Source: Bacteroidota bacterium (GTDB lineage: Bacteria > Bacteroidota > Bacteroidia > NS11-12g > UBA955). Taken from it: a DNA stretch of 24,570 nt. The notes under the pieces were generated by a model that did no database searches, was not told the DNA's origin, and was given only the letters and a program-made list of their open reading frames with translations. The position numbers and the translations under genes were made by a program. Shown in pieces: positions 8,632 to 17,058 of the stretch (positions are counted from its first letter, which is position 1; every line of letters begins with the position of its first letter). The stretch spans positions 1 through 24,570 of the forward strand of contig JAGWYC010000001.1 of NCBI GenBank assembly GCA_018969565.1. Reading direction: 5' to 3'.

Positions 8632-9752
8632 ACGCCGAACAGCTTTTCGTATTGAGCGAATGCGCTGTCGGAGTAGGCTTGTGCTTTGGCCAGGTTCATA
8701 GCGGCATGGCTCATGTTTCGATATTGGTCACTGTTCATGCGGTATGCGTTTTTGAGTGCATCCAGCCAGGCCTCCGTTTGGCTCACCTCCAGGTCCATAC
8801 CGGCTTGCAGCGCAGCCAGGTTTTTCCAGGGGGTATTGTTGCCAATCAGCACCGGGAGGCCGGCGGCCAGCGCTTCAAATATAGCATGACCAAAGTTCTC
8901 GCCCAGCGTGGGCATGATGAACCAATGCGCCTTTTTGAGTTCGGGTTGCAGTTGTTCCGGGTCCAGGAAGCCTTCCCAATGTGCATGCACATGTTCAGGA
9001 AGTTTGTTCATTGCTTCGCGGAAGGATGCCACGTAGCGCTCATCATTTCCCGGTGCCCCATAGAAAACGATGTTTACCGGAAAGGTCAACTGCTGCAATA
9101 ACTGCAACACAAACAGGTTGTTCTTTTCCGGAGAAATGCGTGCCACGCTGACCAGCTTCAACACCGTTTCAGCCTCGCGCTCCAGCGGAGGCAGGCTCTG
9201 GGGCAGGGCGGCCATATTGGTGGCCCTGAAAATCAACGCACGCGGAAAGACCGCTTTAATATAATCGGCTTCAAAATCATCCACCGCCTGGAAACGCACC
9301 TTGCGAAAGAGGCCCAACATCCAGGCTGCTTTAAGAAACAAGCGCTTGCGCGCCCCTTTAAACTGCAATGCAGTTGGATGCAGCATACCTCTGGGTGCCA
9401 GCACTACCTGCTTACGACATATCTGTGCAGCCAGCAAAGGCAAAAGCGAATAATGCAGGGAGAATATTCCTTGCAGATAAACCAGGTCGGGGTTTTCGTT
9501 TCGAATATGGCGAATGGCGCTATGCAGTCCGCCTTTCGTACCATAGAAGATGCGTTCGTTTTGTTTTCCGCTGACCCATTGGTCGCTGACTACGCCCTGC
9601 ATGGGTTCGCTGCTTCCGTATTCATAGGCTGAGGTCGCCACACTGAAGCGGTATCGGTCTTTCAGGCGTGCAATGAGGTTCACCATGCTGCGCACGGGAC
9701 CCCCGGCGCGGAAGGCCGGCTCGTACCAGTCTATGAACACCAGAATGTGCAT
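8628..9752 (-). CDS. GT4 family glycosyltransferase
   Basis: A 374-aa GT-B fold glycosyltransferase. The frame is open upstream to 9818, but ATG at 9750-9752 fits better because the family start 'MHILVFIDWYEPAFRAGGPV' begins there and this ATG shares one base with the asnB stop (TGATG). The C-terminal domain has 'VSVARISPEKN' near 202 and the donor-site E-x7-E motif ENFGHAIFE at 285-293, followed by 'ALAAGLPVLIGNNTPW'. It transfers a nucleotide-activated sugar to the growing glycan at the inner face of the membrane. It is coupled upstream to asnB and downstream to the WcaF-like gene (4-base overlap). Confidence 0.88.
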   Translation of the reverse strand: MHILVFIDWYEPAFRAGGPVRSMVNLIARLKDRYRFSVATSAYEYGSSEPMQGVVSDQWVSGKQNERIFYGTKGGLHSAIRHIRNENPDLVYLQGIFSLHYSLLPLLAAQICRKQVVLAPRGMLHPTALQFKGARKRLFLKAAWMLGLFRKVRFQAVDDFEADYIKAVFPRALIFRATNMAALPQSLPPLEREAETVLKLVSVARISPEKNNLFVLQLLQQLTFPVNIVFYGAPGNDERYVASFREAMNKLPEHVHAHWEGFLDPEQLQPELKKAHWFIMPTLGENFGHAIFEALAAGLPVLIGNNTPWKNLAALQAGMDLEVSQTEAWLDALKNAYRMNSDQYRNMSHAAMNLAKAQAYSDSAFAQYEKLFGV

Positions 9753-11608
9753 CAAAGGGTCAACTTGTTTCGGCGTATGTAATGCCCCATCACGATGTAC
9801 ACCCATACACGGGCCCATGACAACGTTTTATCGCCGGCGCGGAAGCGGTGCCACAGTTGTTCTACTTCGTGGCCATTTACTACCTGAATTTCCTTCAGGG
9901 CCATGATTCCTTCTTCGGCCAATGAGGCCATGGGTCCGCGCAGCCATTCTTCCCAGGGGAAGGTAAAGCCCATTTTCGGGCGATTATACACTTCTTCAGG
10001 AAGCAGATGCCCGAAGGTGTCAATGAGCAGTTTCTTGCCCGGCTTCAGCGGTTTAAACGCGTCAGGCAGAGACAGAACATATTCCAGCAATTGCAGATCC
10101 AGAAAAGGACAACGGATTTCGAAGGCATGGGCCATGGCCATCTGGTCGCTGTCGCGCAGCAGGATATTGGGCAGATAGGTTTGGAGTTCTGCCAGGGTCA
10201 CTTCTGTAACCACACGGCCTTCGGTTTTGATGTTCGAAACGGCCTCTGCGGCGGTATGGTAGGGCTTGGCGCTGATCAGGCCGGCCAGACGTTCCTCGTC
10301 GGTGATGCGGCGCAACTCCGGATACCATTCCCCGAAGGAGAAACCGGGGCGGCTCATGATGCTGTAGAGCTTGTCGGCGCGGGTTCCGGGTTTGAGGCGT
10401 CGGTACCAGTCGGCGAACATACGTCGCAACGGGGTGGGCATTTTTCCGAGGAAGCTCAGTTGCTGCATGCGCTGCGCCAGCGGAAACATCCAATAGCCGC
10501 CGAACAGTTCATCCCCGCCTAAACCGGAGAGCGCCACTGTTATACCGGCGCGCTTTGCGGCACCCGAAACCACATAAGTATTTACCCCGTCGGTAGTGGG
10601 AAAATCCATGGCATCCAGTGCGCGGAGCACATCCTGTTCAATTTCCTGAGGAGTGAGGATGATTTCGGTATGCCGGGTGTTGAATTTCCTGGCCACCTGC
10701 GCAGCGATGGCTGCCTCGTTAAAAGCTTCTTCCTGAAAGCCTATGTTGAAGGTTTGCAGTTCTCCCGGACGGAAGGAAGAGGCCAGCGCTACCACGATGC
10801 TGCTGTCAATGCCACCGGAAAGAAAGGCGCCGAGGGGCACATCGCTCACCATGCGTTTCTCCACGGCGTCGTGCAGCAGCTTGTTTACATCCTTCTTCAC
10901 CCGTTCATAGGGGCCTGTAACCTTGAATTTGTACCGTCCGTCCTGCAGTTCAAAGAAACGCTGCCGTGTGATGGTTCCCTGATGCCAACTGAGTTGCATA
11001 CCGGGCATCAGTTGTTTCACCCCTTTCAGAATCGTATTGGGCGCGTGAACCGTTTGCCAGGAGAAGAACTCTGCAAGCGCCTGAGGGTCGAGCGTGTGCT
11101 GCACCCATCCTGAAGCCAGCATCCCACGGATTTCAGAGCTGAAAATCAGTTTCCCGTCGGCGTGGGTGTAATAGAGCGGTTTTTTTCCTAGGTGGTCGCG
11201 GGCTAAGGTCAGCGTTTGGCTTTGGTGATCCCAGATGGCCACGGCGAACATGCCTTCCAGTTTTGGAATGATATCAAGGCCCCAGCGGCAGAGGCCGGCA
11301 AGGATCACTTCAGTATCTGTCTGGCTTTTATAGGGGTAATCGGCAAGTTGCTTCTTCAGCCATTGATAATTATAGATTTCCCCGTTGAACACCAGGGTAT
11401 AACGCCCGTCATGGCTGTGCATGGGCTGATGCCCTTCCGCAGAAAGGTCAATAATGCTGAGGCGCACATGAGCCAGACCGCAGCCGGGCGTGGTGAAAAT
11501 ACCCCGGTCGTCGGGGCCCCGGTGCCGGATGGCGTTGTTCATGTGCACCAGCCGGTCGTTGAGGCGGAAGGTATCTTCAAGACCGACTATGCCGTTGATG
11601 CCACACAT
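9752..11608 (-). CDS. asnB: Asparagine synthase (glutamine-hydrolysing) family amidotransferase
   Basis: A 618-aa class II amidotransferase. Cys2 in MCGINGIVG is the glutaminase nucleophile; 'RHRGPDDRG' and 'VFNGEIYNY' are the Gln-site motifs. The synthetase domain carries the ATP pyrophosphatase loop SGGIDSS at 264-270 and 'ALSGLGGDELFGGYW' near 385. All key residues appear present. Free asparagine synthesis is possible. Its place between two GT4 genes, with a one-base overlap on the downstream side, instead suggests a WbpS/WbdH-like role, amidating a uronic acid or other carboxyl group of the polysaccharide; this is inference from context. It starts 23 bases after the upstream GT4 stop, with no clear promoter of its own. 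Confidence 0.9.
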   Translation of the reverse strand: MCGINGIVGLEDTFRLNDRLVHMNNAIRHRGPDDRGIFTTPGCGLAHVRLSIIDLSAEGHQPMHSHDGRYTLVFNGEIYNYQWLKKQLADYPYKSQTDTEVILAGLCRWGLDIIPKLEGMFAVAIWDHQSQTLTLARDHLGKKPLYYTHADGKLIFSSEIRGMLASGWVQHTLDPQALAEFFSWQTVHAPNTILKGVKQLMPGMQLSWHQGTITRQRFFELQDGRYKFKVTGPYERVKKDVNKLLHDAVEKRMVSDVPLGAFLSGGIDSSIVVALASSFRPGELQTFNIGFQEEAFNEAAIAAQVARKFNTRHTEIILTPQEIEQDVLRALDAMDFPTTDGVNTYVVSGAAKRAGITVALSGLGGDELFGGYWMFPLAQRMQQLSFLGKMPTPLRRMFADWYRRLKPGTRADKLYSIMSRPGFSFGEWYPELRRITDEERLAGLISAKPYHTAAEAVSNIKTEGRVVTEVTLAELQTYLPNILLRDSDQMAMAHAFEIRCPFLDLQLLEYVLSLPDAFKPLKPGKKLLIDTFGHLLPEEVYNRPKMGFTFPWEEWLRGPMASLAEEGIMALKEIQVVNGHEVEQLWHRFRAGDKTLSWARVWVYIVMGHYIRRNKLTL

Positions 11609-11631
11609 CGCTGCGAAGTTGGTGTTTTCTC

Positions 11632-12759
11632 TTATTCGTTTGAAAACGATTTACCCATATCCAGGAAGCGCACTGCCCAAATTTCAGGACTATTTGCTGC
11701 GGCGAGCCGGCGACTGTCCTGCGCCATTTTGTACAATTCATGGTCAGGAGTCTTCATCATGCGCAGCAAAGCCGCTTTCAGGCCTTCTTTGTCTGAAGGT
11801 GCGAAACTGAGTCCGTTTATGCCGGGATTGAGGAAAGCGGAGGCTGCACCCACCGCTTCTGAAAGCAGCAGCGGGAATCCGGCAGCGGCATATTCATGTA
11901 CCACCACACCCCAGGGTTCAAACACGCTGGGCAGCACAAAAACACCGGTTTCGGCAATCACCGGTCCCATCTGTTCCGGCTGAATGAAGCCCAGATGGCG
12001 GATATCGGGGTGTACTGCACGTTGTTCCCAGAGGGCTCCGGTTCCCGCGCACCAGAGTTCCCAGTCGCAGGGATATTCTGCCTTGGCTTCCTCAAAAGCC
12101 TGCCACAGGATATCGAGGCCTTTTGCAGGGATATAACGGGCTACGCACAAAAAGCGATGCGGAAATTGTTGTGCTTTACCGGAATCAAATTCATCCGCAT
12201 AAGTATTGAACAAGGCTGTATCAGCGGTATAGGCTCCTTCCGTAATCTGATGGTCCTTAAAACCCAGCTTTTCTGCAAATTCACGCTGGGGTGCACCCGG
12301 TATAAACACATGGCGGAAGATGCGCGGAAATACCTGTGCAGCAGCCAGCGTAAGCATTCGCTGCTTGAATGTACCGGTGTAGTGATTATCGAAACCTGTA
12401 GTAAACACGTAGGTTTTACGCAACTTCCAGGCTACCTTCAGCACTGCGCGACTGGTCCAGTCGGCCACAAAAACCAGTTGAGGCTGCAAGGCGCGGATTT
12501 GTTGTTCGAGTTCTTTTGCGCTGAAGTGACTGCGGTCCACGAGGCGCAAACCGGGTTGATTCCCGAAATTAAAAGGAGCCTCCGGATTAACAGGCAGGCA
12601 GAACACCGTAAGTTCATGACCTGACTTAGCGGCCGTTGCACGCAGGCATGCAAGCATGTATGGAGCCAGTTCACGGAATATCACTGCCACCCTCAGCGAT
12701 GTGCCTGTATTGATACCGTTCACGTTACCTTTGCCTGACAGGTTTTTCTGTACATCCAT
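11632..12759 (-). CDS. GT4 family glycosyltransferase
   Basis: A 375-aa GT-B glycosyltransferase. The first 22 residues are a non-conserved leader; the family core begins at 'LRVAVIFRELAPYM'. The donor domain has 'FLCVARYIPAKGLDILWQAF' near 203 and the E-x7-E motif EPWGVVVHE at 281-289, followed by 'AAAGFPLLLSEAVGAAS'. The acceptor domain has 'TTGFDNHYTGTFKQRM' near 120. The ATG at 12757-12759 overlaps by two bases the ATG of the divergent GNAT gene. A GTG at codon 13 or 24 could be the real start. A weak -7-like TATAATTG lies on the minus strand at 12767-12774. Confidence 0.86.
   Translation of the reverse strand: MDVQKNLSGKGNVNGINTGTSLRVAVIFRELAPYMLACLRATAAKSGHELTVFCLPVNPEAPFNFGNQPGLRLVDRSHFSAKELEQQIRALQPQLVFVADWTSRAVLKVAWKLRKTYVFTTGFDNHYTGTFKQRMLTLAAAQVFPRIFRHVFIPGAPQREFAEKLGFKDHQITEGAYTADTALFNTYADEFDSGKAQQFPHRFLCVARYIPAKGLDILWQAFEEAKAEYPCDWELWCAGTGALWEQRAVHPDIRHLGFIQPEQMGPVIAETGVFVLPSVFEPWGVVVHEYAAAGFPLLLSEAVGAASAFLNPGINGLSFAPSDKEGLKAALLRMMKTPDHELYKMAQDSRRLAAANSPEIWAVRFLDMGKSFSNE
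12726..12733 (+). promoter_or_regulatory. Candidate -7 element for the GNAT-deacetylase-polymerase operon
   Basis: TACCTTTG followed by C is an exact match to TAnnTTTG(C). Its end is 24 bases before the ATG at 12758. It lies inside the first codons of the divergent GT4 gene. No good -33 TTTG is seen at the expected distance. Confidence 0.4.
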
Positions 12760-13699
12760 GCGTGTTCAATTATACGACCCATCCTGGAAAGAACGGGTGA
12801 TACGCCTGACTTTGCATGAATATCCCTTCATGGAGTCGTGGTTCAACAGGCGGTTTGAAGCCTTATACGAACATCCTCTGCAAGAAGGTCGTTGTCGGAT
12901 ATTGCTGGCCACGGAAGGTGAGGCGCTGGCCGGCATGGTTTCATACGTTTACTGGCCACTGGAAGGCACGGGAAAAAACTGCCGCAGCTATCAGATTCTG
13001 GGGGTTCTGGTTTCGCCGGATTTCCGCGGTAAGGGGGTCTTTGCCACCCTGCTCGATGCCATGAAACAGGCCGGAACAGATGACAAGGCTGATTACCTTA
13101 TCGGATTCCCGGTTCCTGCATCCAAACCTGCGTTTGTCAAGAAAGGCTGGACTCATGTTTTCGACCTGAGCTGGTATATCAGACCGCTGAGTATTTTGGC
13201 GGCATTGCGGCGCCGCGCGTTTAAGGGAGGCGCATTTTCATCAGAAGTTCCTGAAAACCTCGAAAGCGACGGATTCATGCAGACCGCTGCCGATTCCAAC
13301 TTCTGGAAGTACCGCAGGGGGCTGATGCCTGAATGGCCTTCCTGGTGGCATGAATTTCAAAAAGACGGTTACCGCGTTTGTATTCAGTTCCGTATTGGCG
13401 TTCGGAAAGGACTGAATGAAGCCATTATAGGGAAGATTTATCCCGGTTCTGCGCCGGCGACAATAATACGTGCTGCTCTGCGAAGCTTGTTCGGTGCATT
13501 GCGAAAAGAAGGCAGCACGGTATTTGTCAGCTTGGCCTTGAATCCATCCTGCAAAACAGAAACGCTCAGAGCCGTTGAAAAAATGTTTCTGAAAACGGGA
13601 AAGCAGATCCATTTCATCAACATGAGTTTCTCCGGTAACACAGATGGGTTTAGTCCGGAGGACTGGAACATGATGAGGGGCGATATAGACACCTGGTAA
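12758..13699 (+). CDS. GNAT-family N-acetyltransferase
   Basis: A 313-aa protein. The frame is open upstream to 12656, but that would overlap the divergent GT4 gene by about 100 bases. ATG at 12758-12760 starts a sensible N-terminus (MRVQLYDPSWKERVIRLT). The acetyl-CoA site is 'LGVLVSPDFRGKGVFATLL' at residues 81-99, with the R/Q-x-x-G-x-G pattern as RGKGVF. The second half (about 160-313) is a less typical extension that contains 'FWKYRRGLMPEWPSWWHEF'. This two-part layout is seen in acyltransferases near polysaccharide loci. It probably acetylates an amino sugar or a related substrate; the target is unknown. It is followed after 4 bases by a deacetylase gene. Confidence 0.75.
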   Translation: MRVQLYDPSWKERVIRLTLHEYPFMESWFNRRFEALYEHPLQEGRCRILLATEGEALAGMVSYVYWPLEGTGKNCRSYQILGVLVSPDFRGKGVFATLLDAMKQAGTDDKADYLIGFPVPASKPAFVKKGWTHVFDLSWYIRPLSILAALRRRAFKGGAFSSEVPENLESDGFMQTAADSNFWKYRRGLMPEWPSWWHEFQKDGYRVCIQFRIGVRKGLNEAIIGKIYPGSAPATIIRAALRSLFGALRKEGSTVFVSLALNPSCKTETLRAVEKMFLKTGKQIHFINMSFSGNTDGFSPEDWNMMRGDIDTW

Positions 13700-13703
13700 A
13701 ACG

Positions 13704-14579
13704 ATGCACTATCAAAAACAACTCCATCCGCTTACCCATCTGATCAAGGCTGCCCTGGGAAACCTGCTGTTCCCAATTACCGGTTTTCCGCAACGTTCCG
13801 GAGATTTGCTGGTATTGAATTTACACAGCACGCCTTTGTCTTCTATTCAAAGTCTGCGTGCTTTAATCACGTTTTTAAGCAGGCATTACACCCTGCAACC
13901 CGCCTCCTACCTGGAAGAACATTACTCAGGTGCTTCCATGGAAGGAAATAAAAAGCCTTCTGTTGTGTTCACGTTTGACGATGGGCTGCGCAACAATCTG
14001 CATGCCGCTGCGTTGCTCGAGGAATTTGGTATCAGCGGTCTTTTTTTCGTTGTACCCGACTTTTTTCTTTCCGAAGAAAACGCTCAGGAGACCTATTACC
14101 GTACCCACATCAGACGTATCATCAACCCGCATTATGACCATTTGCCGGAAGATTTTTGCGCCATGCGCAGCGAAGAACTCCGCGGGCTGAAGCAAAGGGG
14201 GCATGTTATAGGCTCGCACAGCATGAGCCATACAATGGATAAAAAGCAGGATGAAGCACAATTGCAACGAGAAATTGTAGCTTCTAAAGAAGTCATAGAT
14301 CGTTTACTGGAACAGGAAACCACACATTTCTGCGCTCCATTTAATTCACTACAAAGTGTATCACCAAGAGCCATGGAGTTGATTGCGGCACACTATCGTT
14401 ATTTCCACAGCACCTTTCCTGGGAGCAATCTGGAGGATAAAAATCCCATGTTTGTACGCCGGGTAAACGTTGAAGCCTTCTGGCTGAAGGGCGCGGTAAA
14501 ATTCGCGTGCAGCGGGAGCGAATGGAAACGCTGGAAACAGGATGCTGAAGCTTTTATCAATCTGGGTAAAAACACCTGA
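13704..14579 (+). CDS. Polysaccharide deacetylase (NodB-homology domain)
   Basis: A 291-aa carbohydrate esterase 4-type protein. Motif 1 is TFDDG at 90-94 (catalytic and metal Asp residues) and motif 2 is GSHSMSH at 170-176, where His172 and His176 should bind metal. There is no signal peptide, so it probably acts in the cytoplasm on a lipid-linked intermediate or as a membrane-associated enzyme. Length and motif spacing are normal. Motif 3 may be 'HFCAPFNSLQSVSPRAM', where the usual Arg of the RxPxG loop is replaced, so activity should be checked. It sits between the GNAT gene (4-base gap) and the polymerase gene (9-base gap). Confidence 0.85.
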   Translation: MHYQKQLHPLTHLIKAALGNLLFPITGFPQRSGDLLVLNLHSTPLSSIQSLRALITFLSRHYTLQPASYLEEHYSGASMEGNKKPSVVFTFDDGLRNNLHAAALLEEFGISGLFFVVPDFFLSEENAQETYYRTHIRRIINPHYDHLPEDFCAMRSEELRGLKQRGHVIGSHSMSHTMDKKQDEAQLQREIVASKEVIDRLLEQETTHFCAPFNSLQSVSPRAMELIAAHYRYFHSTFPGSNLEDKNPMFVRRVNVEAFWLKGAVKFACSGSEWKRWKQDAEAFINLGKNT

Positions 14580-14588
14580 TACAAGAAG

Positions 14589-15962
14589 ATGTTCCGACTG
14601 CTCACCCTGCTGATGGTTTGCTCCGTGTTCATGGACGACTTCTTCTTTTTCCGTGCACCTTTTGACTTTTACTATTATTATCTTATTTACCTGCTGTTTA
14701 TCATAAGTGTAATAGTAAAGAATAGAAGTCTGAACCTGCTTCCTTCCTGGTTTACCTGGTTCATGCTGGTGTTATATGGCATCAGTCTTGCCGTCAGCAG
14801 CACCTACGATACCCTCGGTTTTCACCTGGTAAAACAATTTCTGGGTATAACCTATTCAGCGATTGCATTTTACCTCTTGCTGAAATCAAACAGTTTCAAT
14901 ATCATGAAGATATTTAACATATATCTTCAGGTGGCTTTCTGGGTGGCGCTTTGGGGTTTGTTTGTGGAATTCCTGATGTTGAACGGGATATTTATTTCAC
15001 AAAAAATCAAAACTACCACTACAGGCTTCTACCGTGTGTATTCGATCATGGGCGAACCCTATTTTCTGGCTGTTGCCCTGATGCCTGCCATGTATTATTG
15101 CCTGTACAGGCTGATCAACGAAGCTTCCTACCGCTATAACATCAGAAATCTATTTCAGGGTGGGGTGATATTTGTGTGCTTTGTGCTGACCTTTTCTTCT
15201 GCGGGCTACATGGGTCTGATTCTGATGGTGGTCATGTATATGTACAGTGCGAATTATTTTTCAATAATCGAAGGCAGGCTTAAGTTTCTGATAATGCCCG
15301 TGATTATTATCTTGTTTTTTACATTTTACAATAATCTTAAAGATGCCTTTTATGAATTCCAGGTTCGGGTGGACGATACGCTGTCAATGTTCCAAACTAA
15401 AGATGGCGTTGTTGATGTAAAAAAGATGTCAAAAGTGAATTCAAGCACCTTTGCCTTATACACCAACTATATTATTGCAAAGGAAAGCTTTCAGCGCAAT
15501 CCCTTGTTTGGATCAGGTCTGGGCTCCCATCCTATTAACTACGACATCACCTTTGCCAAGTATTTTCCTGCTGATTTCACAGAGCGGTTCGGAACCTTCA
15601 ACAAGTTTGATGCTAACAGTTTATTCCTGAGGCTCATGTCAGAAACAGGGCTATTTGGCCTCACTATGCTGTTCCTGTTTCTATTCAGGTTTTTTATGGG
15701 GAAGAAGTATATAGTAAATCCTCATTTACGCGAAATAAATATAGTAAATCAAGGTATTTTTATCTTGATTATAGTGCGCCTGATTCGCACGGGAAGCTAT
15801 TTCGGGAATGGCTTCTTCCTGTTCATTTTCATGTATTATTACACCAACAGGATTGCAAAGGGTAAAATCAGGGTTCCCTGGCTTAACTACGACGGGAAAA
15901 AAACAGCCGATTCGCCTCCTGCAAGCGCTGAAGGCTTAGCCGGGCAACCTTCTCCCAACTGA
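14589..15962 (+). CDS. O-antigen/polysaccharide polymerase-like membrane protein (Wzy/O-antigen ligase type)
   Basis: A 457-aa multi-spanning protein with about ten or more hydrophobic segments, for example 'YYYLIYLLFIISVIV' near 28 and 'LIMPVIIILFFTFY' near 230. A large hydrophilic loop (about 240-330) precedes 'SFQRNPLFGSGLGSH', the NPLxGxGxG signature of the Wzy_C/O-antigen ligase family. This supports polymerisation or ligation of repeat units at the periplasmic face. The sequence is AT-rich compared with its neighbours, as is common for polymerase genes. AAGAAG before the ATG is a possible ribosome binding site. The last 26 codons overlap the end of the convergent GT4 gene by 80 bases, and that tail looks non-conserved (TADSPPASAEGLAGQPSPN). 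Confidence 0.8.
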   Translation: MFRLLTLLMVCSVFMDDFFFFRAPFDFYYYYLIYLLFIISVIVKNRSLNLLPSWFTWFMLVLYGISLAVSSTYDTLGFHLVKQFLGITYSAIAFYLLLKSNSFNIMKIFNIYLQVAFWVALWGLFVEFLMLNGIFISQKIKTTTTGFYRVYSIMGEPYFLAVALMPAMYYCLYRLINEASYRYNIRNLFQGGVIFVCFVLTFSSAGYMGLILMVVMYMYSANYFSIIEGRLKFLIMPVIIILFFTFYNNLKDAFYEFQVRVDDTLSMFQTKDGVVDVKKMSKVNSSTFALYTNYIIAKESFQRNPLFGSGLGSHPINYDITFAKYFPADFTERFGTFNKFDANSLFLRLMSETGLFGLTMLFLFLFRFFMGKKYIVNPHLREINIVNQGIFILIIVRLIRTGSYFGNGFFLFIFMYYYTNRIAKGKIRVPWLNYDGKKTADSPPASAEGLAGQPSPN

Positions 15963-17058
15963 ATTCAGCAGCTTTTTTCGCCGAGGCAATCTGCATGGCG
16001 TGTAGTTGGTTCGTATTGCTTTGTAATAGCTCCAATAATGACGCTTTTAATGACGAAGCGCTGCCGGGTTCAATTAAACGACCGTTGGCGCTGGAAACCA
16101 GCAGCGATACGGCTCCAACATTGGTAGCCAGCACAGGCAGCCCACTGGCCATGGCTTCGAGAATTACGGTTGGCATACCTTCACTGTACGAAGGACAAAC
16201 CAGGATATCCGAGCTGTGGTAAATGGTACGTATCTTCTGCTCGTCTCGGAGGGGACCGTAATAATGTACCTGTGGATGCTTCACCCTGTGCTCCTGCGGA
16301 ATATCGCCGATGAAGGAGAACCTGAGTTGTTCTGGGAAAACATCAAGCACTTCAGGAATAACCTGATTGAGCAAATCGAGGCCCTTGCGCCATTCGTAAC
16401 GCCCCACAAACAAAATCGTGCGTACAGTAGAGGTTTTATCTCCCTCAACCTTTTCTAGCCATTGATCATCTATGCCTACGGGCAGTTCAATGATGTTGCG
16501 CCCCGGAGCTTCTTTGCGGATAATATCCGATAATTTCCCCCCAAGCGAAACCACCGCATCTGCCCTGCGCATCAGTTTTCTTGCAGGAATACGGAGCATC
16601 AGGCCATTCATCCGATTCCTGATACCACGAAGAGGCTGGAACATCTCCATGCCATGCAGGTTCAGCACTACAGGTGTTGTTTTTTGGGCTGAACAAACAC
16701 TCTTCCAGCCACTGAAACCCTGCACATAAACCGCATCAACCTTGTGTTCCCTGATGATGCGGTCAACGGCCCTGCTGTACTGATAGTTCCGAAACAGATA
16801 ATGTCCGGGAAATGAAGGAACAGCAGGCCAAGGCACATAGATACAGTGGATGGCCTTTTGCTGTTGTTCTGTAAACACCTGCTCAGGCAGCAGGTCGCGG
16901 TGGGGATGAAACAAGAACACCCGGGCCCCGGCTTCGGCAAGGTGGGCAGCGAGCTTCGCTGAATGTTTCTGCATTCCGCCTATACTCAGGGGAAACAGCC
17001 CGTCGGTAACCAGGGCTATGCGAAATGGCTCAGGATGTATGCTGCCTGTTGATTCCAT
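15883..17058 (-). CDS. GT4 family glycosyltransferase
   Basis: A 391-aa GT-B enzyme. The N-terminal 'FRIALVTDGLFPLSIGGMQK' includes the glycine-rich loop, 'VLNLHGMEMFQ' lies near 132, and 'ILFVGRYEWRKGLDLL' near 214. The E-x7-E region reads 'YSEGMPTVILEAMASGLPVL' near 300. The C-terminus 'FSWEKVARLSLQRL' is typical. The ATG overlaps the end of the preceding GT4 gene by 43 bases; no alternative ATG exists until residue 29, which is past the conserved start, so the long overlap is probably real. The 3' end overlaps the convergent polymerase gene by 80 bases. Confidence 0.87.
   Translation of the reverse strand: MESTGSIHPEPFRIALVTDGLFPLSIGGMQKHSAKLAAHLAEAGARVFLFHPHRDLLPEQVFTEQQQKAIHCIYVPWPAVPSFPGHYLFRNYQYSRAVDRIIREHKVDAVYVQGFSGWKSVCSAQKTTPVVLNLHGMEMFQPLRGIRNRMNGLMLRIPARKLMRRADAVVSLGGKLSDIIRKEAPGRNIIELPVGIDDQWLEKVEGDKTSTVRTILFVGRYEWRKGLDLLNQVIPEVLDVFPEQLRFSFIGDIPQEHRVKHPQVHYYGPLRDEQKIRTIYHSSDILVCPSYSEGMPTVILEAMASGLPVLATNVGAVSLLVSSANGRLIEPGSASSLKASLLELLQSNTNQLHAMQIASAKKAAEFSWEKVARLSLQRLQEANRLFFSRRS

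Noticed and set aside
10007..10522. A 171-codon plus-strand frame antisense to asnB
   Set aside because: asnB is intact with all motifs over this stretch; the antisense translation shows no domain.
11216..11983. A 255-codon plus-strand frame across the asnB/GT4 junction
   Set aside because: It overlaps the starts and ends of two real genes and has no domain signature.
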